Below are positions 16,302-27,557 of a DNA stretch of 36,386 nucleotides, in pieces. How positions within the stretch are numbered: the stretch's first letter is position 1; every line of letters starts with the position of its first letter. The translations under genes and the position numbers were made by a program. Below the pieces are notes generated by a model, which worked only from the letters and a program-made list of their open reading frames with translations, was not told the origin of the DNA and made no database searches. The DNA comes from Gammaproteobacteria bacterium (GTDB lineage: Bacteria > Pseudomonadota > Gammaproteobacteria > Chromatiales > Chromatiaceae), in contig JAHJDE010000045.1 of NCBI GenBank assembly GCA_018812525.1, positions 1 through 36,386 on the forward strand, given 5' to 3'.

Positions 16302-17326
16302 CTGGGCAGATCGGCAAGCGCCTGGACCACCTGATCTATCGACAAGCGGCGCAAGCAATCGAGGTGGCCCTTCGGGCATTCCCGTTGGAAACAAGGACTG
16401 CATGCCAAGGCCAGGGAAAGTACCCTCGCCTTGTCGCTTAGCGGCGGGGTAAAGCCGGGATCGGAGGAGCCGTAGATCGCCACCAGCCTGCGATCCAGTG
16501 CCGCCGCCACATGCATCAGGCCGGAGTCATTGCTGACCACCGCATCTGCCAGGGCCATGAGATCCACCGCCTGGGCAAGACTGGTTCGACCGGAAAGATC
16601 CCGGCACCGCCCATCGGCCACCGCATTGACTTGGCTACAGACCAGGCGATCCTTGTCCGAACCGAACAGCCAGACATCCCACTGATTCTCCAGGTGGCGC
16701 AGGGCCAACTCACCGAAATACGCTGCAGGCCACTGCTTGGCCGGGCCGTATTCGGCACCGGGACAAAGGGCCAGGATGGGCCGCCGACCCTTTTCAAGGC
16801 CCAGGGATGCCAAGGCGGCCTGGATATCCATCACTTTGACCACAAGTCTGGGCGAGGGGATCTCGGGCAAGCCCTCCTGGTCCTTGGGGTAGGCCAGGGC
16901 GTTAAAGCGCTGCACGGTCATTGGCAGTCGCACTCTGTCGAGCTGGCGCCAATCATTGAGTAGCCCGTAGCGCATTTCACCCAGCCATCCCGTTCGGACA
17001 GGGATGCGCGCCAACCAGGGAATCAGGGCGGATTTCCAGGTATTGGGGAGCAGAATTGCTTGATCGTAGCCCTCTCCCCGCAACCAATGCCCCAGGCGTT
17101 TACGTTTGCCAAGGGCAAGCTCGCCGTGGGCCAGGGGCAGATCGATTGCCCCGTTCACTTCAGGCATGCGCTGCAGGATGGGCCTGCTCCAAGCCGGGGC
17201 AAGCACATCGATAAGGGATTCGGGCTGAGCTTCACGCAGCACCTTGAACAGGCTCTGCGCCATCACCATGTCACCGACCCAGGATGGGCCTACCACCAGA
17301 ATTTTGCGTCGAGATTCGGACGGCAC
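16298..17326 (-). CDS. waaF: Lipopolysaccharide heptosyltransferase II
   Basis: A GT9 enzyme that adds the second heptose to the LPS inner core. The 342 residues contain ILVVGPSWVGDMVMAQSLF, the WaaF segment YDQAILLPNTWKSALIPWLA, RTGWLGEMRYGLLND, CPGAEYGPAKQWPAAYF in the donor domain, VSNDSGLMHVAAALDRRLVA and the closing CSPCFQRECPKGHLDCL. The start is GTG at 17326 with only a distant AGG upstream. It is the first gene of the compact unit waaF-waaC-GT2-GT4 on this strand. Confidence 0.94.
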   Translation of the reverse strand: MPSESRRKILVVGPSWVGDMVMAQSLFKVLREAQPESLIDVLAPAWSRPILQRMPEVNGAIDLPLAHGELALGKRKRLGHWLRGEGYDQAILLPNTWKSALIPWLARIPVRTGWLGEMRYGLLNDWRQLDRVRLPMTVQRFNALAYPKDQEGLPEIPSPRLVVKVMDIQAALASLGLEKGRRPILALCPGAEYGPAKQWPAAYFGELALRHLENQWDVWLFGSDKDRLVCSQVNAVADGRCRDLSGRTSLAQAVDLMALADAVVSNDSGLMHVAAALDRRLVAIYGSSDPGFTPPLSDKARVLSLALACSPCFQRECPKGHLDCLRRLSIDQVVQALADLPR

Positions 17327-17373
17327 TTCGCGGTCTTACCTGGGAGAGGATTTGCGATCGGGCCATCTACCCC

Positions 17374-17565
17374 TCACGACTTCAATTGATACCGGGCACC
17401 GCAGTAGGGGCAAGTCGCCTGTCCATCTTTATCGAACTTGAGGTATACGCGTGGATGGAGATGGGAGAGGCTCTCATCGGCGCGCGGGCAGCAGGCCGGT
17501 AATTCATCCGGGCGCATTGTGCGAACGGAAGAGATGTGCTGCGGATGGGCTGCTGCCGTACTCAT
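17374..17565 (-). CDS. Zinc-finger domain protein (zf-CHCC type)
   Basis: A 63-residue protein ending in the zf-CHCC module: LPACCPRADESLSHLHPRVY, then YLKFDKDGQATCPYCGARYQL. The Cys, His, and final CPYC ligands are visible. The same module occurs in the mitochondrial complex I subunit NDUFS6. Bacterial stand-alone forms are common between waaF and ilvE in gammaproteobacteria, and no function is established for them. It lies 48 bp downstream of ilvE and 47 bp upstream of waaF on the same strand. Confidence 0.88.
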   Translation of the reverse strand: MSTAAAHPQHISSVRTMRPDELPACCPRADESLSHLHPRVYLKFDKDGQATCPYCGARYQLKS

Positions 17566-17613
17566 GATGTTCTCCGTTGTATTCCCCGAAAGAGACGGGT
17601 TCGCCTGAGGATC

Positions 17614-18537
17614 TCAGACATAGGCCAGCCATTCGGGATGGCGTATCAGGCGGCCATGCACGAGATCGAAATACTGGGATTGCAGCTTCTCGGTGATAGG
17701 CCCGCGCCCGCCACCGCCGATCTGGCGGCCATCCACTTCACGAATGGGGGTGACTTCGGCTGCGGTTCCGGTAAAGAAGGCCTCGTCAGCTATATAGACC
17801 TCATCGCGGGTGATGCGTTTCTCGACCACCTTCAGTCCTTCGTCGGCGGCAAGGCCCATCACCGTGTTGCGGGTAATGCCGTCCAGGGCGGAGGTCAGAT
17901 CCGGTGTATAGAGCATGCCGTCGCGAACGATAAAGATGTTCTCGCCGGACCCTTCCATCACATAGCCGTTGGTATCGAGCAGCAGGGCCTCGTCGCAACC
18001 GGTATCCAGGGCCTCACGCAAGGCCAACATGGAGTTCATATAGTTACCGTTGGCTTTGGCGCGGCACATGGTGATGTTAACGTGGTGACGGGTGAAGGAG
18101 GAGACGCGCACGCGGATCCCATTACGCATATTCTCCTCACCCAGGTAGGCCCCCCAGTTCCAGGCGGCAACCATGCAGTGGACCTTGAGGTTGTCGGCAC
18201 GTAGACCCATCCCCTCGGAACCGTAGAAGCACATGGGGCGGATATAGGCGGAATCTAGGTTGTTTTCGCGCACGGAAGCCTTCTGCGCTTCGTTCAGTGT
18301 TTTGCGGTCGAAGGGCATCTTCATGCCAAGGATATGGGCGGAGCGGAACAGGCGTTCGGTGTGGTCCTCAAGCCGGTAGATGGCGGTCCCCTTCAGCGCC
18401 CTGTAGGCCCGCACCCCTTCGAACACACCCATGCCGTAGTGCAGGGTATGGGTCAGGACATGGGTCTTGGCCTCGCGCCAGGGGACCATCTCCCCGTCCA
18501 GCCAGATCAGGCCATCACGATCCGAAAATGTCTGCAT
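17614..18537 (-). CDS. ilvE: Branched-chain amino acid aminotransferase
   Basis: A PLP enzyme for the last step of valine, leucine and isoleucine synthesis and the first step of their breakdown. The 307 residues include IWLDGEMVPW, THTLHYGMGVFEGVRAY, the phosphate/substrate segment SAYIRPMCFYGSEGMGL, the PLP-binding Lys161 in CRAKANGNYMNS, EALLLDTNGYVMEGSGENIF, and the ILGLA-like NTVMGLAADEG. It is complete. It lies 69 bp downstream of glnE on the same strand; the gap holds a short CCCCG/CGGGG hairpin (18576-18592). The order glnE-ilvE-zf-waaF is typical of gammaproteobacteria. Confidence 0.96.
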   Translation of the reverse strand: MQTFSDRDGLIWLDGEMVPWREAKTHVLTHTLHYGMGVFEGVRAYRALKGTAIYRLEDHTERLFRSAHILGMKMPFDRKTLNEAQKASVRENNLDSAYIRPMCFYGSEGMGLRADNLKVHCMVAAWNWGAYLGEENMRNGIRVRVSSFTRHHVNITMCRAKANGNYMNSMLALREALDTGCDEALLLDTNGYVMEGSGENIFIVRDGMLYTPDLTSALDGITRNTVMGLAADEGLKVVEKRITRDEVYIADEAFFTGTAAEVTPIREVDGRQIGGGGRGPITEKLQSQYFDLVHGRLIRHPEWLAYV

Positions 18538-18606
18538 AGGTTCCGGTTTCCGTTTATGTCGTCAGTATGCCTTCGCCCCGTTACGTTCGGGGGTACAAGG
18601 GATGGG

Positions 18607-21498
18607 TTATTCGTTCTCCATGAGCGCCCGCCAGATGCCGACCACGGCGCGGCGCTCATCCTTAAGCTGTCCGTCCGTGATCAAACCGGGCCTTTCCTGA
18701 ATGGCGTAGCGATGATTCTGGGTACGCAAGGACTTGTAGGCTTCCGTCAATTGACGGGCCGCCTGACCGGCCAGCAGTTGATGCCTGGCCAGGATCTCCA
18801 GCAGGCGGACGTTATCCGTCCAATCGGCCAGATCGGGATGGCAATGCGCCCACCGCAGAACTGCGAATTGAACCATAAATTCAATATCCGCGATACCGCC
18901 TCGCCCCTGTTTGATATCAAACAGCCCATCAGTGCTCTTATCCAGGGATTCGCGCATTTTCTCGCGCATTTCACGCACATCGGCGCGCAGTTTGTCGGGA
19001 TCGCGTTCCTGTAGCAGCACCTCGCGCCGGATGCGGCCAAACTCCCCGATAACGGTAGGATCGCCAGCCACCGCACGGGCTCGCACCAGTGCCTGGTGCT
19101 CCCAGGTCCAGGCATCGTTCTTTTGATAGCGTTCGAACGCTGTCAGCGAGCTGACCAGCAGACCGGCATTGCCATTGGGTCGCAGCCGCATGTCCACGCT
19201 GTAGAGCTGGCCGGATGGGGTGCGAGTATCAAACATATGCACCATGCGCTGACCCAGGCGGGCGTAGAAGACATCATTGGCAGCGGGCTTGGCCCCATCG
19301 GTCATGGCATTCAGATCCTGGCTCCCATGCAGGAAGACCAGATCCAGATCCGATCCGTAACCCAGTTCGATGCCGCCCAGTTTGCCGTAGCCAATGACAG
19401 CGAAGCCGGTGCGATTCCCCAGTACCTGGGTCGGACGGCCGTGTCTTTGCGTCATCACGCACCAGGAATACGCCAGCACTTGCCCAATCACCACCTCTGC
19501 GATCTCCGTCAGGTAATCGCTTACCACCATTAAGGGGATAACACCGGTAATATCGGCGGCGGCCACCCGCAACATATTGCTTTGGGCGAACTGACGCAGC
19601 CGCTCCATCTGTTGTTCCAGGTCCTCCGCAGCCACGGGCCGCAGCAAGGCCAGCAGCTCTTCTTCTAACTCCAATCGATGCAAGGGGCTGTAGAGCCGGT
19701 TTGGGTCGAGTAGCTCATCCAGCAATAGGGGATGGTTTGTAAGCCGGTTGATAATCCAAACGCTTTCGCCCGCGAGTCTGGCCAGATGGGACAGGGCGAC
19801 AGGGCTTTCAACTAGCAGCGCCAGGTAGGCGGCGCGGCCGGCGATGGCCTCCAGCAGCCCAAGGAGCCGGGTCAGCACCCTATCCGCATCGGTCCTTTCA
19901 CCAACCGCCTCGATCAGCATGGGGACCAGTTGGTCCATCCGCGCCCGCCCTTTGGGCTCCTGTCGGCGAACGGCAGCGGAGTTATGCAACGCCTGCAGGG
20001 CAGCCAGCGTGGCGTCCCCCTGTCGGTATCCCACCGCTGTCAGGGTCGCGACGGCATTTTCCCTTTCCAGATCCCCACGCCAAAGCAACGCCAGGCTGGT
20101 ATCCCCCTGCTTCGTGCCGGATCCCTGGCCCTGGGACGCGAACATCTCATCGAAATGTCCCTGAACCCTTGCGCGATGCCCCTCCAGGATATCCGCAAAA
20201 GCCGTCCATGAACCAAACCCCATGGATCGCGCAAGACGCAATCGGCCCTCCTCATCGGGGGGGAGTAGATGACTCTGCTCATCGCGCCAGGCCTGTATTC
20301 GATTCTCCACCAGCCGCAGGAAACGATAGGCATCAGTCAACTCCTTGACGGCTTGCGGAGGCAATAGCCCCTTTTCACCCAATCGATGCAAGACCTGGAG
20401 GATTGGTCGAACTTGCAGCTCCGGCTCCCTGCCGCCACGGATCAACTGGAAGGCCTGGCCAAGGAACTCGATCTCGCGAATCCCGCCGGGTCCTAGCTTG
20501 ATATTGGCCTCCATCCCCTTCTTGTACAGCTCTGCGGCGATCATGCGCTTCATGTCGCGCAGGGATTCGATGGCGCCGAAATCGAGATAGCGCCGATAGG
20601 TGAAAGGCCGCAATACCGCCATCAGACGCTCACCTACCACCGGGGCGCCAGCAACCACGCGGGCCTTGATCATGGCGTAGCGCTCCCATTCCCGAGCCTG
20701 GGAAAAATAGTACTCCTCCACGAAATCGAAGCTGCATGCCAGGGGGCCTGAATCGCCGTAGGGCCGCAGGCGTGTATCTGCGCGGAAGACAAAGCCATCG
20801 GCCGTCTTGTTATCGAGGGCCTGCACCAGCTTCTGGATCACACGCGTAAAAAAATCCTCATTGGCCAAAGATCTCTTTCCATTGGTCTTTCCAACCTCCT
20901 CGAAGGCGAAGATCAGATCCACGTCGGAGGAGAGATTGAGCTCCCGTGCGCCCAGCTTGCCCATACCAAGGACTACCAGTCCTTGCGGCTGTCCAGTCTC
21001 TCCCCCGATGGGTTCGCCATAGAGCGGCGTCAACTGTGCGTAGAGCTTTTCCAGTGCCTGTCCGATACAGGCATCCGCCAAGGCTGAAAGATTCTCCAAT
21101 GTTTCGTCAAGCCCGGCCCAACCGGCAAGGTCACGCCAGATGATCCGAACCATGTGGCGCCGACGGAAGCGGCGCAGCTCCCGCTGCAGACCCGGTTCAT
21201 CGGCAACACCCTGCAGGGCGGCACGGAGAAGCCGCTCCATTCCACCCCCGGATATGGCATCTCGCAAGAAGCCATCGTCGCGCCACTGGCAAAGCCACTC
21301 CGGATGACGCAGGCAGCTTTGGGCAAGGTACTCACTCCCTTCAAAGGCATGTCTCTGAGCAACCAGAAAATCCTCATCCAGGTCAGTATTTAGCCCGAGG
21401 GCAGCGGACTTCTCTTTCCATGCAATGCAATGGGTTTCCACCCGGCCTTCGAGGGCGTGCAAGATTTCTAGCGCCATTCCTCTTCTCGTAATTGTCAT
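18607..21498 (-). CDS. glnE: Bifunctional glutamine synthetase adenylyltransferase/adenylyl-removing enzyme
   Basis: Adenylylates and deadenylylates glutamine synthetase in response to PII signals, setting ammonia assimilation. The 963 residues fit the family (946 in E. coli). Two nucleotidyltransferase domains are visible: the N-terminal deadenylylase with VVLGMGKLGARELNLSSDVD and the C-terminal adenylylase with FAVIGYGKLGGIELGYGSDL followed by DLVFLH. Each is followed by a helical GlnD-PII uridylyltransferase-like region, and TKQGRGGIADIEFMVQF-type sequence marks the second (here DIKQGRGGIADIEF). The start ATG at 21498 has a second ATG seven codons in. It is complete with no visible lesion. 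Confidence 0.96.
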   Translation of the reverse strand: MTITRRGMALEILHALEGRVETHCIAWKEKSAALGLNTDLDEDFLVAQRHAFEGSEYLAQSCLRHPEWLCQWRDDGFLRDAISGGGMERLLRAALQGVADEPGLQRELRRFRRRHMVRIIWRDLAGWAGLDETLENLSALADACIGQALEKLYAQLTPLYGEPIGGETGQPQGLVVLGMGKLGARELNLSSDVDLIFAFEEVGKTNGKRSLANEDFFTRVIQKLVQALDNKTADGFVFRADTRLRPYGDSGPLACSFDFVEEYYFSQAREWERYAMIKARVVAGAPVVGERLMAVLRPFTYRRYLDFGAIESLRDMKRMIAAELYKKGMEANIKLGPGGIREIEFLGQAFQLIRGGREPELQVRPILQVLHRLGEKGLLPPQAVKELTDAYRFLRLVENRIQAWRDEQSHLLPPDEEGRLRLARSMGFGSWTAFADILEGHRARVQGHFDEMFASQGQGSGTKQGDTSLALLWRGDLERENAVATLTAVGYRQGDATLAALQALHNSAAVRRQEPKGRARMDQLVPMLIEAVGERTDADRVLTRLLGLLEAIAGRAAYLALLVESPVALSHLARLAGESVWIINRLTNHPLLLDELLDPNRLYSPLHRLELEEELLALLRPVAAEDLEQQMERLRQFAQSNMLRVAAADITGVIPLMVVSDYLTEIAEVVIGQVLAYSWCVMTQRHGRPTQVLGNRTGFAVIGYGKLGGIELGYGSDLDLVFLHGSQDLNAMTDGAKPAANDVFYARLGQRMVHMFDTRTPSGQLYSVDMRLRPNGNAGLLVSSLTAFERYQKNDAWTWEHQALVRARAVAGDPTVIGEFGRIRREVLLQERDPDKLRADVREMREKMRESLDKSTDGLFDIKQGRGGIADIEFMVQFAVLRWAHCHPDLADWTDNVRLLEILARHQLLAGQAARQLTEAYKSLRTQNHRYAIQERPGLITDGQLKDERRAVVGIWRALMENE

Positions 21499-21629
21499 TT
21501 GCGCCCAAGCTTACCCTTGGGAAAGGAGCAAACGCACCCTCTCTTTTCGAACTCCTTGCCGCGTATCAATACCTTCGCGCCATCATGGACTATAAATAAC
21601 TTAGGCCATTCACCAGAGGAGAAGCCGAT

Positions 21630-22181
21630 ATGTTCTGTCCTAAGTGTGGTACCCAAATCCCGGAAAGTGCTCATTTCTGCCCCAGTTGCGGTATCCGCGC
21701 CGACGGCAGCGCCCCCGTTGCTCCGGACAGCCTGCCACCGGTACAAAGGGGTCAACAAACCCAACCCGTGACAAAGAAGAAGATGGCGACCTGGAAGAAA
21801 GTGCTGCTGTGGATTGGCGGGTTCATCATCTTTGTCATTGGTCTCGCCATGTTCGTAACCGGCGACCTGCAAGCCACCGTGGATTCGCATCTGGCTTCCT
21901 TGCGTAGCGGGGATATCGAATCCGCCTACGGCCAGACATCGCCAGAGTTCAAACAGGCCACCTCCCTGGATGCCTACAAGAAATTCGTCGAGACCTACCC
22001 CGTGCTGACCAAGCACAGCGCCTTCAGCTTTGATTCTCGAGGCTTTGAGAACAACAGGGGGCAAGTGATGGGCCATCTGACCGATGGTTCCAATAAGCTT
22101 GCAAAGATCGAGTTTCAGATGGTTAAAATCGAGGATAAGTGGATGATCCAGGGAATAGATTTAAAGGCGTCAGACAAGTAG
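21630..22181 (+). CDS. Zinc-ribbon membrane protein of unknown function
   Basis: A 183-residue protein with three parts. First is an N-terminal zinc ribbon with ligands CPKC (3-6) and CPSC (17-20). A Pro/Gln-rich linker and a single membrane segment (about 58-76) follow. Last is an exported domain with QATVDSHLASLRSGDIESAY, which looks like an NTF2-like fold of the DUF4864/DUF4878 kind. A good ribosome site (GAGGAG) precedes the ATG. Topology would place the zinc ribbon inside and the C-terminal domain outside. It is monocistronic and convergent with groEL, sharing the terminator at 22202-22233. I cannot assign a role. Confidence 0.85.
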   Translation: MFCPKCGTQIPESAHFCPSCGIRADGSAPVAPDSLPPVQRGQQTQPVTKKKMATWKKVLLWIGGFIIFVIGLAMFVTGDLQATVDSHLASLRSGDIESAYGQTSPEFKQATSLDAYKKFVETYPVLTKHSAFSFDSRGFENNRGQVMGHLTDGSNKLAKIEFQMVKIEDKWMIQGIDLKASDK

Positions 22182-22201
22182 GGCCCGGCAGATCCCCATG
22201 A

Positions 22202-22233
22202 AAAAGGCCCGGCGATCGCTCGCCGGGCCTTTT
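22202..22233. terminator. Bidirectional intrinsic terminator
   Basis: A perfect 14-bp stem, AAAAGGCCCGGCGA with TCGCCGGGCCTTTT, closes on a TCGC loop. The A and T ends make it work for both the plus-strand zinc-ribbon gene and the minus-strand groES-groEL operon. Confidence 0.93.
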
Positions 22234-22258
22234 AGGCCTTCAAGTCAGGCGAGGACGC

Positions 22259-24251
<1,993 letters not shown>

Positions 24252-24315
24252 TAACGTGACTCCTTAATGAAGGTTGATCTGAAGACGAAAAATGTTGTCT
24301 CCAAACGGCGAGCTG

Positions 24316-24342
24316 TTAGCACTCGCCCTTGGTGAGTGCCAA
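24316..24342. promoter_or_regulatory. CIRCE operator (HrcA binding site) of groES-groEL
   Basis: TTAGCACTC, nine bases, then GAGTGCCAA matches the CIRCE consensus TTAGCACTC-N9-GAGTGCTAA with one mismatch. It lies just downstream of and touching the -10 hexamer, between promoter and groES, the expected place for repression by HrcA. The hrcA gene is not in this window. Confidence 0.93.
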
Positions 24343-24369
24343 TAATAGGGGCGAAGCTTCGAGAGTCAA
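24342..24369 (-). promoter_or_regulatory. groESL promoter with sigma-70 and sigma-32 features
   Basis: On the minus strand TTGACT (24364-24369) and TATTAT (24342-24347) are 16 bases apart, a good sigma-70 promoter. The same sequence reads CTTGA ... CCCCTATTA, close to the sigma-32 consensus (CTTGAAA, CCCCATNT). It may respond to both factors, with CIRCE directly downstream. Confidence 0.75.
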
Positions 24370-24401
24370 GGGCGGGTCCCATCTTTTTCTCACTATCGCC
24401 T

Positions 24402-24866
24402 TCAGGGGCGCTGCGTTTCGTCCTCCCGCTGCCACTCAGCCTCGATATAACCCCTGGCCTGGCCGGGCGAGGGTCTTCCAGAGGAGATGGGGCGCATCAT
24501 TCCAGTTCGCTTGAGGAAATGGAGAAGCACCAACTGGCGCAACGGGGGGATCAGGGCAAGGAATCCCAGGGCATCGGTGAAAAACCCTGGCAGCAGCAAG
24601 GCAACGCCGGCCAGAAAGACGACTGCCCCCTCCAGCATTTCCAAGGCTGGAACCTCGCCCCGCTCCAGGGAGATCCGTGCCCGGAACGCGGTGGCGATCC
24701 CCTGTCGACGCATCAGGTACCCGCCCAGCGCGGCGGTGAAGAGTGACAGCAGAATGGTCGGCAGGGCACCGATGAAAGAGCCAGCCTCAATCAGGAGATA
24801 GAGCTCCAGCAGGGGGAGTCCGATAAGCAGGGCGAGAAACAAAATCAGGGGATTCACGGCAAACAC
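24402..24866 (-). CDS. fxsA: FxsA family membrane protein
   Basis: A 154-residue cytoplasmic-membrane protein with three or four hydrophobic segments: LILFLALLIGLPLLELYLLI, ALPTILLSLFTAALGGYLM, and AVVFLAGVALLLPGFFTDAL followed by GFLALIPPLRQLVLL. The E. coli homologue relieves exclusion of phage T7 by the F plasmid when overproduced; its normal role is not known. The hydrophilic tail (after residue 120) varies in the family. It sits upstream of groES-groEL on the same strand, as in E. coli, and the groESL promoter lies just after its stop. Confidence 0.92.
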   Translation of the reverse strand: MFAVNPLILFLALLIGLPLLELYLLIEAGSFIGALPTILLSLFTAALGGYLMRRQGIATAFRARISLERGEVPALEMLEGAVVFLAGVALLLPGFFTDALGFLALIPPLRQLVLLHFLKRTGMMRPISSGRPSPGQARGYIEAEWQREDETQRP

Positions 24867-24931
24867 CTATAAAATCAACTCGATTGGCCGGCTTTACGCC
24901 GGAGGAACTCTTCAACTATCTTAGGGTCAGT

Positions 24932-25255
24932 ATGACAACAATAAAGCTCGTCCTGTGCACCTGCCCGGATAGAAAGGCCGCCGAGGAGATCGCTACTCAG
25001 CTTGTTGATGCCGGACTTGCCGCCTGCATCAATCTCCTGCCTGGCATTACTTCGATCTATCGTTGGCAGGGAAAAATAGAGCACACCCAAGAGGTCCTGT
25101 TGTTTATCAAGACCAGCCATGCCCGGCTCGATGAGCTTCAGAAAGCGCTCGTGGCACTGCATCCCTACGATGTGCCCGAGGTCATCATCCTTGGGATCGA
25201 ACAGGGCCATCAACCATACCTTGAATGGGTCGAACAATGCGTGATTTCAAGTTAG
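24932..25255 (+). CDS. cutA: Divalent-cation tolerance protein CutA
   Basis: A small trimeric protein linked to copper tolerance, with a ferredoxin-like fold. The 107 residues show VLCTCPDRKAAEEIA, LVDAGLAACINLLPGITSIY, RWQGKIEHTQEVLLFIKT, and HPYDVPEVIILGIEQGHQPY followed by LEWV. These cover the whole family. The ATG at 24932 gives the standard N-terminus; the frame is open further upstream without homology. It overlaps dsbD by 19 bp, the common cutA-dsbD pair. Confidence 0.94.
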   Translation: MTTIKLVLCTCPDRKAAEEIATQLVDAGLAACINLLPGITSIYRWQGKIEHTQEVLLFIKTSHARLDELQKALVALHPYDVPEVIILGIEQGHQPYLEWVEQCVISS

Positions 25256-27534
25256 GCCGATTATTCGCCCTTCTATTGCTGCTTCTCACCGCCCTCGTCG
25301 CGCAGGCGGAGGAGGAATTCCTCCGCGCCGACCAGGCCTACCCCATATCTGGAAGCGTCGATGACAAAGAAAGCATATGGATAGAATGGCAGATTGCCGA
25401 GGGTTACTACCTCTACAAGGACAAGATCAGCTTTCGTTCCGACACCCCTGGCATCGAAGTGGGCGGGGCCAGGCTTCCCCAGGCCGAAACCAAGCGCGAT
25501 GAGTTCTTTGGTGAGGTGGAGATCTATCGCGGCAAGCTCGTCGCACAGCTCCCCCTCCTTCGGAAGGACCCGTCACTGGGCACCCTAAACCTGATCGTCA
25601 CGTCTCAAGGCTGTGCCGACGCCGGCCTCTGCTATCCACCCCATACCCAGGCCCTGTCCTTATCCTTGCCTCCCCTCGCGGAGACGACCACCCCGGCGGA
25701 ACCTCAGCCGCTTGCCCTGGCTGCCTCTACCCCACAAGGCAACCTACTCTCCTCCTTAAAACCAGGCAGTGGCAGCCGGGAAGAAGTGATTCTGCCGGTC
25801 GAGCAGGCCTTCAAATTCAGCGCCTCGGTGGAACCCGCAGGAGACAAGCTCCGGCTCATTTGGCAAATCGCCGAGGGGACCTACCTCTATCAGGATCAGA
25901 TCAGGGTCGAGCTCAAGCAGGCCGATGGTGTCACCCTTGGCGATTACCCGTTGCCGAAGCCCAAGATCAAGCAGAACAGCATCCGCCCTGACGGCAGCGA
26001 GGGTGATGTGGCCGTCTATACGGAGGAAATCGACCTCGGCATTCCCCTGCAGCGCAACAACAAAGCCCCCACCAAAATTGATTTGAGGGTCTCCTATCAG
26101 GGCTGTGCCGAAATTGGTATCTGCTACCCACCGCAGCGTCAGGATCTGAGCCTTGATCTGCCGGCCATTGCCTCGGCATCCGCAGCAGAAGCTTTTCAGG
26201 TTCAGCAGCCCCAACAAGAACCCATCAGTGAGCAGGACCAGATCACCAATCTCCTCAAGGGTGGCAGTCTTTGGCTGATCCTCGCCAGCTTCTTCGGGGT
26301 TGGCCTGCTGCTTGCCCTCACCCCTTGCGTCTTTCCCATGATCCCCATCCTCTCCGGCATCATCGCCGGCCAAGGGGCCCGGATCACCCCGCTCAAGGGC
26401 GCCCTGCTCTCATCGGTCTACGTGCTGGCCATGGCTGCCACCTACACCCTTGCCGGCGTCTTGGCGGGCCTGTTCGGGGAGAACCTCCAGGTCGCCTTCC
26501 AGAATCCCTGGATACTGGGCGCCTTCGCCTTGATCTTCGTCCTGCTGGCCCTTTCCATGTTCGGTTTCTACGACATGCAATTGCCCAAAGCCCTGCAAGG
26601 ACGGATCGGCAAGGTCAGTCATCAACAAAAAGGGGGAACCTACGCCGGTGTAGCCGTCATGGGCCTCCTCTCCGCCCTCATTGTCGGCCCCTGCGTCGCC
26701 CCGCCCCTGGCTGGCGCCCTGATTTACATCGGTCAGACAGGCGATGCCCTGCTGGGTGGACTGGCCTTGTTTGCCATGGGCCTGGGCATGGGCGCCCCAC
26801 TTATCGTCCTGGGTGCCGGCGCGGGCAAGCTGCTCCCCAAGGCGGGGCACTGGATGGAGGCAATAAAAGCCGTCTTCGGTGTGCTGATGCTGGCCGTTGC
26901 CATACTTTTGCTGGAGCGCATCCTTCCTGCCGCCGTTGCCCTGTTGCTCTGGGGCCTGCTGCTGATTTGCTCCGGGGTCTACCTGGGCGCCCTCTCTCCG
27001 CTGCCGGCGGGGGGCTCCGGCTGGCGCAAGCTGTGGAAGGGTTTGGGTCTGGCCGCCCTGGTCTATGGCGCTCTGATGCTGATCGGGGTTGCCGCCGGCG
27101 GCAAGGACAGCCTGCAACCCCTGCGAGGCCTCTCCTTCGGCGCGACGAGCAGTGCTGCTCAGCCAGCCGAAACCCGGTTCAAGCGCATCAAGACGGTCGA
27201 TGACCTGGACCGGGAACTTGCCTCGGCCAGCCGCCAGGGCAAGCCGGTGATGCTCGACTTTTATGCCGACTGGTGTACCTACTGCATTCAGTTCGAGAAG
27301 TATGTCTTCGCCGACCCCAGGGTCGAGTCCACCCTCACCGGATTCATTCTTCTTCAGGCTGACGTAACCGCCAACGACAATCAGGACAAGACCCTGCTCG
27401 GCCACTTCCAGATCCCCGCGCCACCCGCCATCCTCTTTTTCGGTACCGATGGTCAGGAACGGAAGAACTACCGCCTCATGGGCTACCTGAAAGCCGATGA
27501 GTTCAATCGCCACGCCCAAAAGGCCATTCCATAA
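25237..27534 (+). CDS. dsbD: Thiol:disulfide interchange protein DsbD with duplicated N-terminal domain
   Basis: Carries electrons from cytoplasmic thioredoxin across the inner membrane to periplasmic partners such as DsbC and cytochrome c maturation proteins. After a signal peptide ([16 protein letters not shown]) come two alpha domains in tandem, each with its own cysteine pair: CADAGLC (126-132) and CAEIGIC (290-296). The eight-helix beta domain follows with its essential cysteines in TPCVFPM (364) and GPCVAPP (486). The C-terminal thioredoxin-like gamma domain has WCTYC (cysteines 680 and 683). At 765 residues it is about 200 longer than E. coli DsbD because of the extra alpha domain. Starts at 25225 and 25237 are both possible. 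It is co-transcribed with cutA. Confidence 0.95.
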   Translation: MRDFKLGRLFALLLLLLTALVAQAEEEFLRADQAYPISGSVDDKESIWIEWQIAEGYYLYKDKISFRSDTPGIEVGGARLPQAETKRDEFFGEVEIYRGKLVAQLPLLRKDPSLGTLNLIVTSQGCADAGLCYPPHTQALSLSLPPLAETTTPAEPQPLALAASTPQGNLLSSLKPGSGSREEVILPVEQAFKFSASVEPAGDKLRLIWQIAEGTYLYQDQIRVELKQADGVTLGDYPLPKPKIKQNSIRPDGSEGDVAVYTEEIDLGIPLQRNNKAPTKIDLRVSYQGCAEIGICYPPQRQDLSLDLPAIASASAAEAFQVQQPQQEPISEQDQITNLLKGGSLWLILASFFGVGLLLALTPCVFPMIPILSGIIAGQGARITPLKGALLSSVYVLAMAATYTLAGVLAGLFGENLQVAFQNPWILGAFALIFVLLALSMFGFYDMQLPKALQGRIGKVSHQQKGGTYAGVAVMGLLSALIVGPCVAPPLAGALIYIGQTGDALLGGLALFAMGLGMGAPLIVLGAGAGKLLPKAGHWMEAIKAVFGVLMLAVAILLLERILPAAVALLLWGLLLICSGVYLGALSPLPAGGSGWRKLWKGLGLAALVYGALMLIGVAAGGKDSLQPLRGLSFGATSSAAQPAETRFKRIKTVDDLDRELASASRQGKPVMLDFYADWCTYCIQFEKYVFADPRVESTLTGFILLQADVTANDNQDKTLLGHFQIPAPPAILFFGTDGQERKNYRLMGYLKADEFNRHAQKAIP

Positions 27535-27557
27535 CCCCCAGAGCGGAGTCAGCATTC

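Noticed and set aside
18576-18592. CCCCG/CGGGG hairpin between glnE and ilvE
   Set aside because: Short stem without a T-run; not enough to call a terminator, and the two genes may be co-transcribed.
24875-25237. 120-residue frame opposite cutA
   Set aside because: cutA on the plus strand covers the family fully; this is its shadow.
26410-27555. 381-residue frame opposite dsbD
   Set aside because: Antisense shadow with low-complexity Gly/Gln-rich composition; dsbD on the other strand has all family motifs.
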